Below, one piece after another: positions 1-7,666 of a DNA stretch of 64,000 nucleotides. A program made the translations under genes and the position numbers. The first letter of the stretch is position 1. Each line of letters begins with the position of its first letter. Source of the stretch: an uncultured Burkholderiales bacterium (GTDB taxonomy: Bacteria > Pseudomonadota > Gammaproteobacteria > Burkholderiales > Burkholderiaceae_C); NCBI GenBank assembly GCA_903886485.1, contig CAISMH010000019.1, positions 124,001 through 188,000 on the forward strand. The letters are read 5' to 3'. The notes beneath the pieces were generated by a model. The model did not search any database, was not told the DNA's origin, and was given only the letters and a program-made list of their open reading frames with translations.

Positions 1-68
1 GTGTGTTGTGGAACGCCTGCGCACGTCGGGTGTTGCGCAGTGGGGGCATCGCGGAAGTACGTCAATAG
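1..68 (+). CDS. possible 3' end of an upstream gene (partial)
   Basis: The frame beginning at base 3 stays open from the window edge to a TAG at 66-68 and reads as about 21 residues ending GGIAEVRQ. It would end 47 bases before the zorA start. If real, it is the tail of a gene upstream of zorA and could be the missing Zorya partner. The evidence is only an open frame this short, and a second frame is open to a stop at 82-84, so this is a weak suggestion. Confidence 0.2.
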   Translation, partial: VLWNACARRVLRSGGIAEVRQ

Positions 69-115
69 TTCACCACTTTTCTGAGAAAACAAGTGTTGAC
101 AATAGAGAGATGCTT

Positions 116-1660
116 ATGAATCCCTACCTCGCCCAACTTCAACAGTTGGCTGTGCCACTGGCCATCGCGGCCATGATTTTCATCTTCTCGCTCTTGAGCT
201 TTGGCGTGTGGGCTTCGCGCATTCGACGCGTGCGTGCCGAAGTGGTGGCGCTGGATGCGCGCCTCGGTGCTAGCCAAAGCAGCAGCCGCGAAGCGCTGGC
301 CTTGGCCGAGAGCAAAACCAGCGACCACGAGCTGAAGTTTTTGCTGCGCGAGACAGAAGCAGGTTTGATTGATCTGCCCACCCACCACGGCATGAGCGCA
401 GGCCCACGCAGCAGCTACAGCTTTCGCAGCCATGCCGACACATGGACGGTGCGCAGCGTGCTTGGGGGCCGCATGAATTTGGCCTTGTTTGAGACCATGC
501 CCAATTTGTTGATTGGCTTTGGCTTGATGTGTACCTTCATCTTCTTGGCCGTGGCTTTGCAGCAAGCGGGCTTGGCGCTCAATGCCTTGGATGTGTCGGC
601 ACGCCAACAAGACCAAGCCTTGCAATCCCTCATTGCGACGGCGGGTGGCAAGTTCATCACCTCCATCGCAGGTTTGCTGTGCTCGCTGGTGTGGAACTGG
701 CGTGCCAAAGTGGCGCTGGAAAATTTGCAAATGAGCATTGACACCTTGTGCCACACCCTGCGCGCACAAGTGCCAGACAACGCGGCAGAAGCCAGCGTGC
801 GCATGCAACTGGCTTTGTTCCAAGACATCTTGGACGAGAACCGTTCACAAGTGAGCGAATTGCGCCGCTTTGAGGGCGACTTTGCCAATGCCATTGGTGA
901 CGCCCTGTCGCGCCACATGCAACCCGCGTTTGACAAGATCGGCACCTTAGCCGACACCATTCAGGCATCGAGCCAAAGCTTTGGCAGCGCGGGCAGCCAA
1001 GCGGCGGGCGAACTCAGCAAGGCGGGTGCCGCCATGACGCAGGGCATTGAAAACGGCCTCGCTTCGTTCAACGATGCGGTGAACACCTTGGCGCAAACCA
1101 TCCAAACCACACGCGCCACCGTGACCGACCTCGACGCCGCCCTCGGCCGCGCCGCCACCGCCGGCAACCAAGGCACACAGCAGATGGAAACCTTGCTTCA
1201 GAGCTTTGGCCAAACCATTGCCAGTGTGCAAGGCGCCATGACGGGCTTGCAAAGCACGGTCCAAAAGATTGACCAAGTCGCGGACAAATTCAAAGACAGC
1301 GCCAGCTCGATTGAAAGCTCGGTCAACCTGCAACGCGCAGCGGCCAGTGATTTCAAAGAAGCCTTGGTGCCCATGAACCAAGCCCTCGGCCAAACCGTGG
1401 ACACGCTCAAAACCAGCGCCGTGTCCGCCGAAGAAGCACTGGGCCATGTGCGCACGCATTTGCAAGATGCGCAAAAAGCACTCACGGGCACGGTCGACGC
1501 CCTGACCCAAGGCGTCTCGGGTTACAGCACACAAATTGCCGACTTGCACACCAAGATGGACCAACACTTGGCCAGCGCTGTCAACCAACTCAGCGGCAGC
1601 ATCACCAACCTCGAAGAAGTGTTGGACGAGTTCATCGACGCTTTGCCACCCAAGGCATAA
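116..1660 (+). CDS. zorA: ZorA, MotA/TolQ/ExbB-like motor protein of a Zorya anti-phage system
   Basis: Inner-membrane proton-channel subunit of the Zorya defence system, which with ZorB forms a rotary motor thought to sense phage entry and pass a signal down a long cytoplasmic tail. The protein (514 aa from this start) has a membrane segment at about residues 12-33, a pair at 131-152 and 172-194 with the MotA-like stretch around FETMPNLLIGFGLM, and a long Gln/Ala/Thr-rich helical tail from about 220 to the end with many heptad-like repeats. I chose ATG 116 (MNPYLAQ) because GAGAG at 105-109 sits at good distance; ATG 110 and an upstream GTG at 8 are in frame. zorB begins 18 bases after the stop. 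The long tail separates ZorA from plain MotA, TolQ or ExbB. Confidence 0.85.
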   Translation: MNPYLAQLQQLAVPLAIAAMIFIFSLLSFGVWASRIRRVRAEVVALDARLGASQSSSREALALAESKTSDHELKFLLRETEAGLIDLPTHHGMSAGPRSSYSFRSHADTWTVRSVLGGRMNLALFETMPNLLIGFGLMCTFIFLAVALQQAGLALNALDVSARQQDQALQSLIATAGGKFITSIAGLLCSLVWNWRAKVALENLQMSIDTLCHTLRAQVPDNAAEASVRMQLALFQDILDENRSQVSELRRFEGDFANAIGDALSRHMQPAFDKIGTLADTIQASSQSFGSAGSQAAGELSKAGAAMTQGIENGLASFNDAVNTLAQTIQTTRATVTDLDAALGRAATAGNQGTQQMETLLQSFGQTIASVQGAMTGLQSTVQKIDQVADKFKDSASSIESSVNLQRAAASDFKEALVPMNQALGQTVDTLKTSAVSAEEALGHVRTHLQDAQKALTGTVDALTQGVSGYSTQIADLHTKMDQHLASAVNQLSGSITNLEEVLDEFIDALPPKA

Positions 1661-1678
1661 GACCAGCTCGCCTCAACC

Positions 1679-2431
1679 ATGTTCATCAAAACACGCCGCC
1701 ACACCACGGCCACCCACGAGCAGGTCGAAGAGTCGGGTTACATGGCTTCGGCCAGTGACCTGATGATTGGCCTGCTGTTCATCTTCATCGTGATGGTGAT
1801 GGTGCTGCTCTCACGCAAGCCCGAGCCGCCGCCCAAACCCCCGGCTGACCCACTCGCCACCGTGGTCCACACCATTGGCACCAAGCTGCAAAACGCGGGG
1901 GTGCCTGTGACCATCAACCAAGTGTCGGGCGTCATCAGCTTGCCCGCCGACACCTTGTTTGCACGGGGCAGCGCCGAGTTAGAAGGCTTGGGCGTGCGCA
2001 CGCTGCGCCAATCCGCCGAACAACTGCAACAGGTGTTGCCTTGCTACATCTTTTCGCAACGCCGCCAACTGCCGGCCGACTGCCCACCCAACCCACAACA
2101 GGTGGAGATTGAAACCATCCTGATTGAAGGCCACACCGACTCGGTGCCGCTGCACCGTGGGGACTACAACAACTGGCATTTGGGCCTAGACCGCGCCCGT
2201 GCGGTCTACAAAGTGTTGGGCGCCGAAGGCATGCAAAGCTACCGCAACGAGCGCGAACAGCCCGTGTTTGGCATCAGCTCCTATGCCAACGAGCGCCCCA
2301 TCAGCCAAGACAACGACGCCCAAAATCGCCGCGTCGAGCTGCGCTTTGTGCTGGCCTTCCAGCCGACTGAGACCGGCGCGACCAAAGGCCCCAGCAGCAC
2401 CTTGAAGAAGATGCAAGAAACGGTGCGCTAG
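1679..2431 (+). CDS. zorB: ZorB, MotB/OmpA-like peptidoglycan-binding subunit of Zorya
   Basis: Stator-like partner of ZorA, anchored in the inner membrane and bound to the cell wall. One membrane helix (about residues 28-45, LMIGLLFIFIVMVMV) follows a short cytoplasmic N-terminus. Asp27, just before the helix in ASDLMIG, matches the ion-carrying aspartate of MotB and ZorB. The C-terminal OmpA-like domain (about 95-235) has the motifs IEGHTDSVP and NRRVELRF that bind peptidoglycan. At 250 aa it is a normal ZorB length. It lies between zorA and the EH_Signature gene with short gaps, so the three form one transcription unit. Confidence 0.87.
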   Translation: MFIKTRRHTTATHEQVEESGYMASASDLMIGLLFIFIVMVMVLLSRKPEPPPKPPADPLATVVHTIGTKLQNAGVPVTINQVSGVISLPADTLFARGSAELEGLGVRTLRQSAEQLQQVLPCYIFSQRRQLPADCPPNPQQVEIETILIEGHTDSVPLHRGDYNNWHLGLDRARAVYKVLGAEGMQSYRNEREQPVFGISSYANERPISQDNDAQNRRVELRFVLAFQPTETGATKGPSSTLKKMQETVR

Positions 2432-2456
2432 AGCCACGGCGCCGCCTCATACAACC

Positions 2457-3890
2457 ATGTCCGCGTTTTTCGCCCCCCTGCCCCACGACTTTGACCAGTT
2501 GGCCCATGCCGCGCGCACCAAGCGCGGCGGTGGCTTGGGCAAAGACCCCGACTTGCGCACCGTGGGCGAACGCACCTTCAGCGCGTTTGAGCGCGTGGCG
2601 TTTGCGCCCAGCAGCGCCACACCGCGCCAGCGTGATTGGCGCCACATTCCCTACGCCCTGTGGCTCGACGCCGAACGCGGCCTGCACACCCACACGCCGC
2701 TGACCGACCGCTACTTTGAGGTGGCGGTGCCCGAGGCCCTCAACACACGCCGCCCCCTCAAGTGGGGCCGTGGTTTGCTGCACACTTATTTGCAAGGGTT
2801 CAAGCCCGAGAACCCCGTTTTCTTGAAACTGGCCCACACGGCACGCGCGTTTTTTTTAGACCCACGCGTGCTGGCCTCGCTGTCCGAGACCGAAGCCAAT
2901 GGCCTAGAGCGGCTCATCACCACCCTCGATGTACTCGACCCCCTGAATGGCCCCGTGCATGTGGCCAATGACATTTTGGGCATGGCCGCCGACAAAACAC
3001 TGGCGCAATGGCAAGAGCGCCACGCCTTGACCTCAGGCTTTTGGCTGAACAACTTTTGCAAGCAAGCCTTCATCGAAGCCTTGCAAGCCCCTGAAGACGT
3101 GCGCAGCACCATAGGCTATGTCAAGCGCATGTGTGAATGGGCCATGCATGACCTGGGCAAACCCACGCAACGCCTGCGCTACCCGCTGTGCCGCGACGAG
3201 TTTGCCTACAGCCTGCTCTCGCCTTGGTTTGACCGCAACCCACCGCAAGACATCAAGAACGTCTTGCTCTCAGAGCTGCTGCGCACCTTGGGCGACCCGC
3301 GCCACAACCACGCAGGCTGGCTGGGCGTGCGCCGCGAAGCGATAGAGACCGCCAGCCGTTGGCTGACCAGCCGCACCATGGATGCATTTTTTGAGATCTT
3401 GCGCCACACCGAAGACGACATCGGCCCCTATCGCCGCCGTTTTTGGGAAGCCTATTTCCACGCTGGTCACATCTTGGAAGCGTGGATCGCCTTGGGCGAA
3501 CAAGCGGTCGAAGAACTGCAAAAAATCGACCCCACCGGTGAGCTGAGCTACGCCAAAATTTTGGGCAAGATCGCGCCCAACCAATGCGTGCTGATGCTGC
3601 GCATGGGCCACCTCTTGTTTTGCGACTGGAGCCACCAAGGCCGTTTGCGCGCGATTTCCGCCACCGCCAAACAAGCGCCCAAGCTGTACCAAACCGAATA
3701 CGAGTTGTTCCAACTGCGTTTTCCCACCCCGCTGGACTTCAATGACGGCTTGCTGGACGACCCGGGCCTGCTGCATTACCAGTCCGAGCTGGGCGGCTGG
3801 CAGGACACGGCGCGGCAGTTCATCGCCCAGCACTTGGGTATTCACCTAGACCTGACGGACCTCCTGCCCAGCGCATCCAGCGATCACTGA
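2457..3890 (+). CDS. EH_Signature protein of Zorya (ZorC-like, or ZorG of type III)
   Basis: Cytosolic component of a Zorya system, 477 aa with no membrane segment. The C-terminal half carries the pattern I associate with the EH_Signature family: GDPR at 279-282, a Trp-rich segment [11 protein letters not shown], then RWL, FFEIL and RRRFWEAY around 326-333. In type I Zorya ZorC has this domain and works with the ZorD helicase-nuclease; the described type III variant also has an EH_Signature protein, named ZorG. No zorD or zorE follows here: acs is next on the same strand. The start ATG 2457 lies 25 bases after the zorB stop. I am confident of the family and the Zorya link, less so of the subtype, so no symbol is given. 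Confidence 0.75.
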   Translation: MSAFFAPLPHDFDQLAHAARTKRGGGLGKDPDLRTVGERTFSAFERVAFAPSSATPRQRDWRHIPYALWLDAERGLHTHTPLTDRYFEVAVPEALNTRRPLKWGRGLLHTYLQGFKPENPVFLKLAHTARAFFLDPRVLASLSETEANGLERLITTLDVLDPLNGPVHVANDILGMAADKTLAQWQERHALTSGFWLNNFCKQAFIEALQAPEDVRSTIGYVKRMCEWAMHDLGKPTQRLRYPLCRDEFAYSLLSPWFDRNPPQDIKNVLLSELLRTLGDPRHNHAGWLGVRREAIETASRWLTSRTMDAFFEILRHTEDDIGPYRRRFWEAYFHAGHILEAWIALGEQAVEELQKIDPTGELSYAKILGKIAPNQCVLMLRMGHLLFCDWSHQGRLRAISATAKQAPKLYQTEYELFQLRFPTPLDFNDGLLDDPGLLHYQSELGGWQDTARQFIAQHLGIHLDLTDLLPSASSDH

Positions 3891-4014
3891 GACTTGGTTG
3901 ATTTGGGACAAATCCAAGGGTTTGTCAGCCCCAAATCAGTCAGACCCTTGTAAGAGCGCCGCCCCACAGTCACGGGGTTTTGACAGATACCGCCATATAA
4001 GAGGAGACCGGTTC

Positions 4015-5979
4015 ATGAGCGACATCACCATTCACCAGCCATCGGCTGCGTTCGTTAAGCAAGCCAACGTGTCCGGCATGGCCGCTTACGAAGCCTTGTG
4101 CAAAAAAGCAGAGACGGATTACGAAGGCTTTTGGGCTGAGCAAGCGCGCGAACTGCTGAGCTGGAAAACGCCGTTCACCAAAGTGCTCGACGAAAGCCAT
4201 GCGCCCTTCTTCAAGTGGTTTGAAGATGGCACCTTGAACGCCTCCTACAACTGCTTGGACCGCAACATTGAAAAGGGCTTGGGCGACAAGACCGCCATCA
4301 TCTTCGAAGCCGACGGCGGCGAAGTGACCAAAGCCACCTACAGCCAATTGCTGGCCAAGACCTGCCAATACGCCAACGTCTTGAAGTCCATCGGCGTCAA
4401 AAAAGGCGACCGCGTGATGATCTACATCTCGATGTCCATCGAAGGTGTGGCCGCCATGCAAGCCTGCGCCCGCATCGGCGCCACCCACTCGGTGGTGTTC
4501 GGTGGCTTCTCGGCCCAGTCTTTGCGTGACCGCGTGGAAGACACAGGCGCGGTGGCCATCATCACGGCGGACCAACAAGTGCGCGGCGGCAAGCACCTGC
4601 CCCTCAAAGCCATCGTGGACGAAGCCATGACCTTGGGCGGCTGCGACTCGGTGAAAAACGTGTTGGTGGTCAAGCGCACCGGAGGCGACATCGCCATGGT
4701 GGCAGGCCGCGACCATTGGATGAGCGACTTGGCTGACAAGCAAGCCACCACCTGCGAACCTGAATGGGTGGGTGCCGAGCATCCCTTGTTCGTACTCTAC
4801 ACCTCCGGCTCCACCGGCAAACCCAAGGGCGTGCAACACAGCACCGGAGGCTACTTGCTGCATGCTGCCTTGACCACCAAGTGGACTTTCGACTTGAAGG
4901 CCAACGACGTGTTCTGGTGTACCGCCGACATCGGCTGGGTCACCGGCCACACCTACATCACCTATGGCCCCTTGGCTTTGGGCGGCACCGAGATCGTGTT
5001 TGAAGGCGTGCCCAGTTACCCCGACGCTGGCCGCTTCTGGAAGATGATCCAAGACCACAAAGTCTCGATCTTCTACACCGCCCCCACCGCCATCCGCTCG
5101 CTCATCAAAGCAGCAGAAGCCAACGATGCCGTGCATCCCAAGAGCTACGACTTGTCGAGCCTGCGTTTGTTGGGTTCCGTCGGCGAGCCGATCAACCCAG
5201 CCGCTTGGGAGTGGTACTACAAGCACGTGGGCGGCAGCCGTTGCCCCATCGTCGACACCTTCTGGCAAACCGAAACCGGTGGCCACATGATCACGCCCCT
5301 GCCCGGTGTGACACCCATGGTGCCCGGCTCTTGCACCTTGCCCTTCCCCGGCATTCAAGCGGCCATCGTGGACGAGGCTGGCAATGACATGCCCAACGGC
5401 CAAGGCGGCATCTTGGTGGTCAAGCGCCCTTGGCCTTCCATGATTCGCACCATCTGGGGTGACCCAGATCGCTTTGTGAAGAGCTACTACCCCGAAGAGT
5501 TCAAAGGCAAGTACTACTTGGCGGGCGACGGTGCGATTCGCGACGAGAAGACGGGCTACTTCACCATCACCGGCCGCATCGACGACGTGTTGAACGTCTC
5601 GGGCCACCGCATGGGCACCATGGAAATTGAATCGGCCTTGGTGAGCTGCACCGATCTGGTGGCCGAAGCCGCGGTGGTGGGTCGTCCTGACGACACCACG
5701 GGCGAAGCCATCTGCGCGTTTGTGGTGTTGAAGCGTTCACGTCCTGTGGGTGACGAAGCCAAAGCGATTGCCAAAATCTTGCGCGACCACGTGGGCAAAG
5801 AGATTGGCCCCATCGCCAAACCCAAAGACATCCGCTTTGGTGAGAACTTGCCCAAGACCCGCTCCGGCAAGATCATGCGCCGCTTGCTGCGCAGCTTGGC
5901 CAAGAACGAGGCGATCACACAAGACACCTCGACACTGGAAAACCCAGCCATTCTTGACCAGTTGACCGACAACCACTGA
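4015..5979 (+). CDS. acs: acetyl-CoA synthetase
   Basis: Makes acetyl-CoA from acetate, ATP and CoA through an acetyl-adenylate; soluble, used for acetate scavenging. The 654 aa length is typical. The adenylate-forming motif [11 protein letters not shown], the hinge region [15 protein letters not shown] and the C-terminal [11 protein letters not shown] are all present; Lys619 in the last is the residue whose acetylation switches the enzyme off in other bacteria. The start ATG 4015 has GAGGAG at 4001-4006; an open frame reaches back to 3898 but that part looks like leader. The 124-base gap after the Zorya genes can hold a promoter, and the gene ends in a strong terminator, so it is probably monocistronic. 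Confidence 0.97.
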   Translation: MSDITIHQPSAAFVKQANVSGMAAYEALCKKAETDYEGFWAEQARELLSWKTPFTKVLDESHAPFFKWFEDGTLNASYNCLDRNIEKGLGDKTAIIFEADGGEVTKATYSQLLAKTCQYANVLKSIGVKKGDRVMIYISMSIEGVAAMQACARIGATHSVVFGGFSAQSLRDRVEDTGAVAIITADQQVRGGKHLPLKAIVDEAMTLGGCDSVKNVLVVKRTGGDIAMVAGRDHWMSDLADKQATTCEPEWVGAEHPLFVLYTSGSTGKPKGVQHSTGGYLLHAALTTKWTFDLKANDVFWCTADIGWVTGHTYITYGPLALGGTEIVFEGVPSYPDAGRFWKMIQDHKVSIFYTAPTAIRSLIKAAEANDAVHPKSYDLSSLRLLGSVGEPINPAAWEWYYKHVGGSRCPIVDTFWQTETGGHMITPLPGVTPMVPGSCTLPFPGIQAAIVDEAGNDMPNGQGGILVVKRPWPSMIRTIWGDPDRFVKSYYPEEFKGKYYLAGDGAIRDEKTGYFTITGRIDDVLNVSGHRMGTMEIESALVSCTDLVAEAAVVGRPDDTTGEAICAFVVLKRSRPVGDEAKAIAKILRDHVGKEIGPIAKPKDIRFGENLPKTRSGKIMRRLLRSLAKNEAITQDTSTLENPAILDQLTDNH

Positions 5980-6025
5980 TCCCAGACGTACGGGGCCAGC
6001 CTTGTTTGCAGGGCCAAGGCCGCGC

Positions 6026-6053
6026 AAAAAAACCCGCCGCGGCGGGTTTTTTT
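6026..6053. terminator. bidirectional Rho-independent terminator
   Basis: A near-perfect palindrome of the form A7-CCCGCCG-CGGCGGG-T7. It serves acs from the left and the leftward repeat-protein gene (6076-6447) from the right, since both end facing it. Confidence 0.9.
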
Positions 6054-6075
6054 GTGGCCTGAGCGAGGCCTCGGC

Positions 6076-6447
6076 TTACACCAAGGTATCGATCTGACCG
6101 CCTTGTCCGCGCAGCATGCTCAGCGTGGAAGCCACTTGCTGGTTATTGGCGTTGGCTTGTGCCGAAGCTGGGCTGGTGGCGCGGTTCTTTTGCAAAGACT
6201 GTGCAATCTTTTCAGCCGAAGCCAAATCGCCTTTTTTCAAAGCATCACCGAGCTGTCCCATGGGGCTGTCGCTCTTGATGTTGTTGTTCGCTGCAAACGA
6301 GGCATAGGCTTTTTGAGCCCCAGCCAAATCGCCTGCATTGAGCGTGGCAAACAGGTTTTTCAGTCCCTGCTGGCGTTGTTGCCAGCCGCTGACCGCACTG
6401 GCTTGACTGGCCATCGAAGCCGATGAACTTCCGACGCGCATACCCAT
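6076..6447 (-). CDS. small GDLAxAQ-repeat protein, paralogue of 6827-7642
   Basis: Not a family I can name. A 123-aa soluble protein with no signal peptide. It starts MGMRVGSSS and holds two copies of a helix-loop-helix unit, roughly LxxxLxxGDLAxAQKAxxxL, at residues 29-51 and 66-87. Similar short proteins are common in Burkholderiales genomes as hypothetical proteins. The start ATG 6447 has AAGGAAA just upstream. It is transcribed away from its longer paralogue at 6827, which begins with nearly the same residues (MGMRVGGSS). Both promoters would lie in the shared 379-base gap, which carries two identical operator-like repeats. Role unknown; it could be a scaffold, a substrate of the modifying enzymes to the right, or a regulator. 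Confidence 0.8.
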   Translation of the reverse strand: MGMRVGSSSASMASQASAVSGWQQRQQGLKNLFATLNAGDLAGAQKAYASFAANNNIKSDSPMGQLGDALKKGDLASAEKIAQSLQKNRATSPASAQANANNQQVASTLSMLRGQGGQIDTLV

Positions 6448-6530
6448 GATGGTTTTCCTTCTTAGTCATCAGGAGCAGAAATTGCTCTTGTACATCTCTC
6501 AAGATCGGCGGCAATGAAGAAATCTTGATG

Positions 6531-6546
6531 ATCTTTACTTTGTAAA
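6531..6546. promoter_or_regulatory. operator-like palindrome, copy 1 (TTTAC-TTT-GTAAA)
   Basis: The 16 bases ATCTTTACTTTGTAAA contain the inverted repeat TTTAC/GTAAA with a 3-base centre. The identical 16-mer recurs at 6720-6735. This copy lies 84 bases upstream of the leftward repeat-protein start and probably belongs to its promoter. The regulator is not known. Confidence 0.5.
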
Positions 6547-6600
6547 GTTGGCGACCCTGCGGCATAGGTTTGCCACTCTCGATCAGCCGCCCGATCGACA

Positions 6601-6667
6601 CGGCAAGACGCTGCCGTTCGCGCGGCAACGCATGTCCGCGAACAAGAAACGACGTAGGTCGTTCTTG
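6601..6667. other. three consecutive hairpins in the divergent intergenic region
   Basis: Within the 379-base gap between the two repeat-protein genes (6448-6826), three inverted repeats follow in a row: CGGCA/TGCCG (6601-6605, 6612-6616), GTTCGCG/CGCGAAC (6616-6622, 6637-6643) and AACGAC/GTCGTT (6648-6653, 6658-6663), the last extended by CAAG/CTTG. They lie between the two operator copies. They could be a structured 5' leader, a small RNA or protein-binding sites. An open frame crosses the region (6548-6826, joined to the downstream gene) but does not look coding. Confidence 0.4.
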
Positions 6668-6712
6668 GTGAAGACGCGCCCCAAACAAATACCTAGGCAT
6701 TCATTTGGCGAT

Positions 6713-6735
6713 GTAAAGCATCTTTACTTTGTAAA
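6713..6735. promoter_or_regulatory. operator-like palindrome, copy 2, with an extra half-site
   Basis: The second copy of ATCTTTACTTTGTAAA (6720-6735) is preceded by another GTAAAG, so that GTAAA, TTTAC and GTAAA half-sites alternate over 6713-6735. It lies about 90 bases upstream of the rightward repeat-protein start, which suggests both divergent genes answer to one regulator. Confidence 0.5.
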
Positions 6736-6826
6736 CCCCTACTTGTGGCGTAGATATTGCGCCGGTGTGGGGTGTAAGTCACTGATACGACTTACGTCAA
6801 ATCAATCTCTTAAAGGAGAAATCACC

Positions 6827-7642
6827 ATGGGTATGCGAGTAGGCGGCTCAAGCGTTAACTGGTCTAGTCAACAAACTAGCGCTTCAGTCAACGGTTGGCA
6901 AAAACGCCAACAAGGCATGAAGGATTTATTTTCTTCATTGCAAGCGGGCGACCTGGCGAGTGCACAAAAAGCATTTGCCAGCGTCCAAACCAATACCAGC
7001 ACAAGCAACAGCGCATTGACGAAAGTTGGTGACGCTTTGCAAGCTGGCGACTTGGCAGGTGCGCAGCAAGCGGCCAAAGCCATGCATGCAGCACGCGGAG
7101 GCCATCATCACGCCAAAGCAGCATCGCAAGCATCTGACAGCACGTCATCCACCACCACAGGCACGACGGCGGAAGCCTCTAGCGCTGACACGGCGTTCAA
7201 CAGTTTTATTCAAAACCTCGAAGCCGCGTTGGAGCAACAAGGAAAAACCACCGCAGGGCCCAATGGTCAAGGCAGCTTCTTGATGAATATGCCACCACCT
7301 CCGCCTCAAGCAACAGCAGATGCCTCGGCATCCAGCACTGCGACCACGCAGGCCTTTTTGGGGAGTCGGGCGACGACAGCGCCTTCTAACGCACAGCTAG
7401 AAGCCAGCTTAGAGAGTCTGATTCAACAAATGAGTGGCGCAGCAGGCGTAACGGCTGACACCACCACCGCTGCTTCTGGCAGCTCATCATTGACCAGCAA
7501 TTTGCAATCCAGTTTTGCAAACCTGATGGGCTCGATGGGTGGTCAAAGCTCGACAGCTTCTGTCACTAACTTTTTACAAAGCTTAGATGACAAGCTCAAG
7601 AGCATGGATGCCGCAGGTGGCGTGGTCAACACAACCGCCTAA
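6827..7642 (+). CDS. Ser/Thr/Ala-rich GDLAxAQ-repeat protein
   Basis: Not a recognised family. 271 aa, no signal peptide or membrane helix. The N-terminal 90 residues match the 123-aa paralogue on the other strand: MGMRVGGSS, then two GDLAxAQ helical repeats at about 30-53 and 66-88. Next come a His-rich patch (GGHHH, about 91-95), a long Ser/Thr/Ala-rich linker, a Pro run (MPPPPPQ) and a C-terminal part with amphipathic segments (LESLIQQMSG, SLTSNLQSSFANLMGSM). Start ATG 6827 has a strong AAAGGAGAA at 6812-6820. The WD40 gene starts 24 bases after its stop, and FGE-fold, FMN-reductase and ATP-grasp genes follow on the same strand. It may be the client or scaffold of that set, which is inference. 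Confidence 0.8.
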   Translation: MGMRVGGSSVNWSSQQTSASVNGWQKRQQGMKDLFSSLQAGDLASAQKAFASVQTNTSTSNSALTKVGDALQAGDLAGAQQAAKAMHAARGGHHHAKAASQASDSTSSTTTGTTAEASSADTAFNSFIQNLEAALEQQGKTTAGPNGQGSFLMNMPPPPPQATADASASSTATTQAFLGSRATTAPSNAQLEASLESLIQQMSGAAGVTADTTTAASGSSSLTSNLQSSFANLMGSMGGQSSTASVTNFLQSLDDKLKSMDAAGGVVNTTA

Positions 7643-7666
7643 TTGTTAGAAAAAGAAAGGATCGCC

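Noticed and set aside
8..115. Use of the GTG at 8 as the zorA start
   Set aside because: It would add 36 residues with no membrane or family match, and the GAGAG before ATG 116 fits better.
3970..5607. Long open frame on the minus strand opposite acs
   Set aside because: It lies within the acs gene, is full of His/Gly/Val from GC-rich codon bias, and has no domain.
6548..6826. Open frame upstream of and joined to the 271-aa repeat protein
   Set aside because: The residues are Arg/Pro-rich and low in pattern, the region holds hairpins and operators, and a strong ribosome site sits before ATG 6827.
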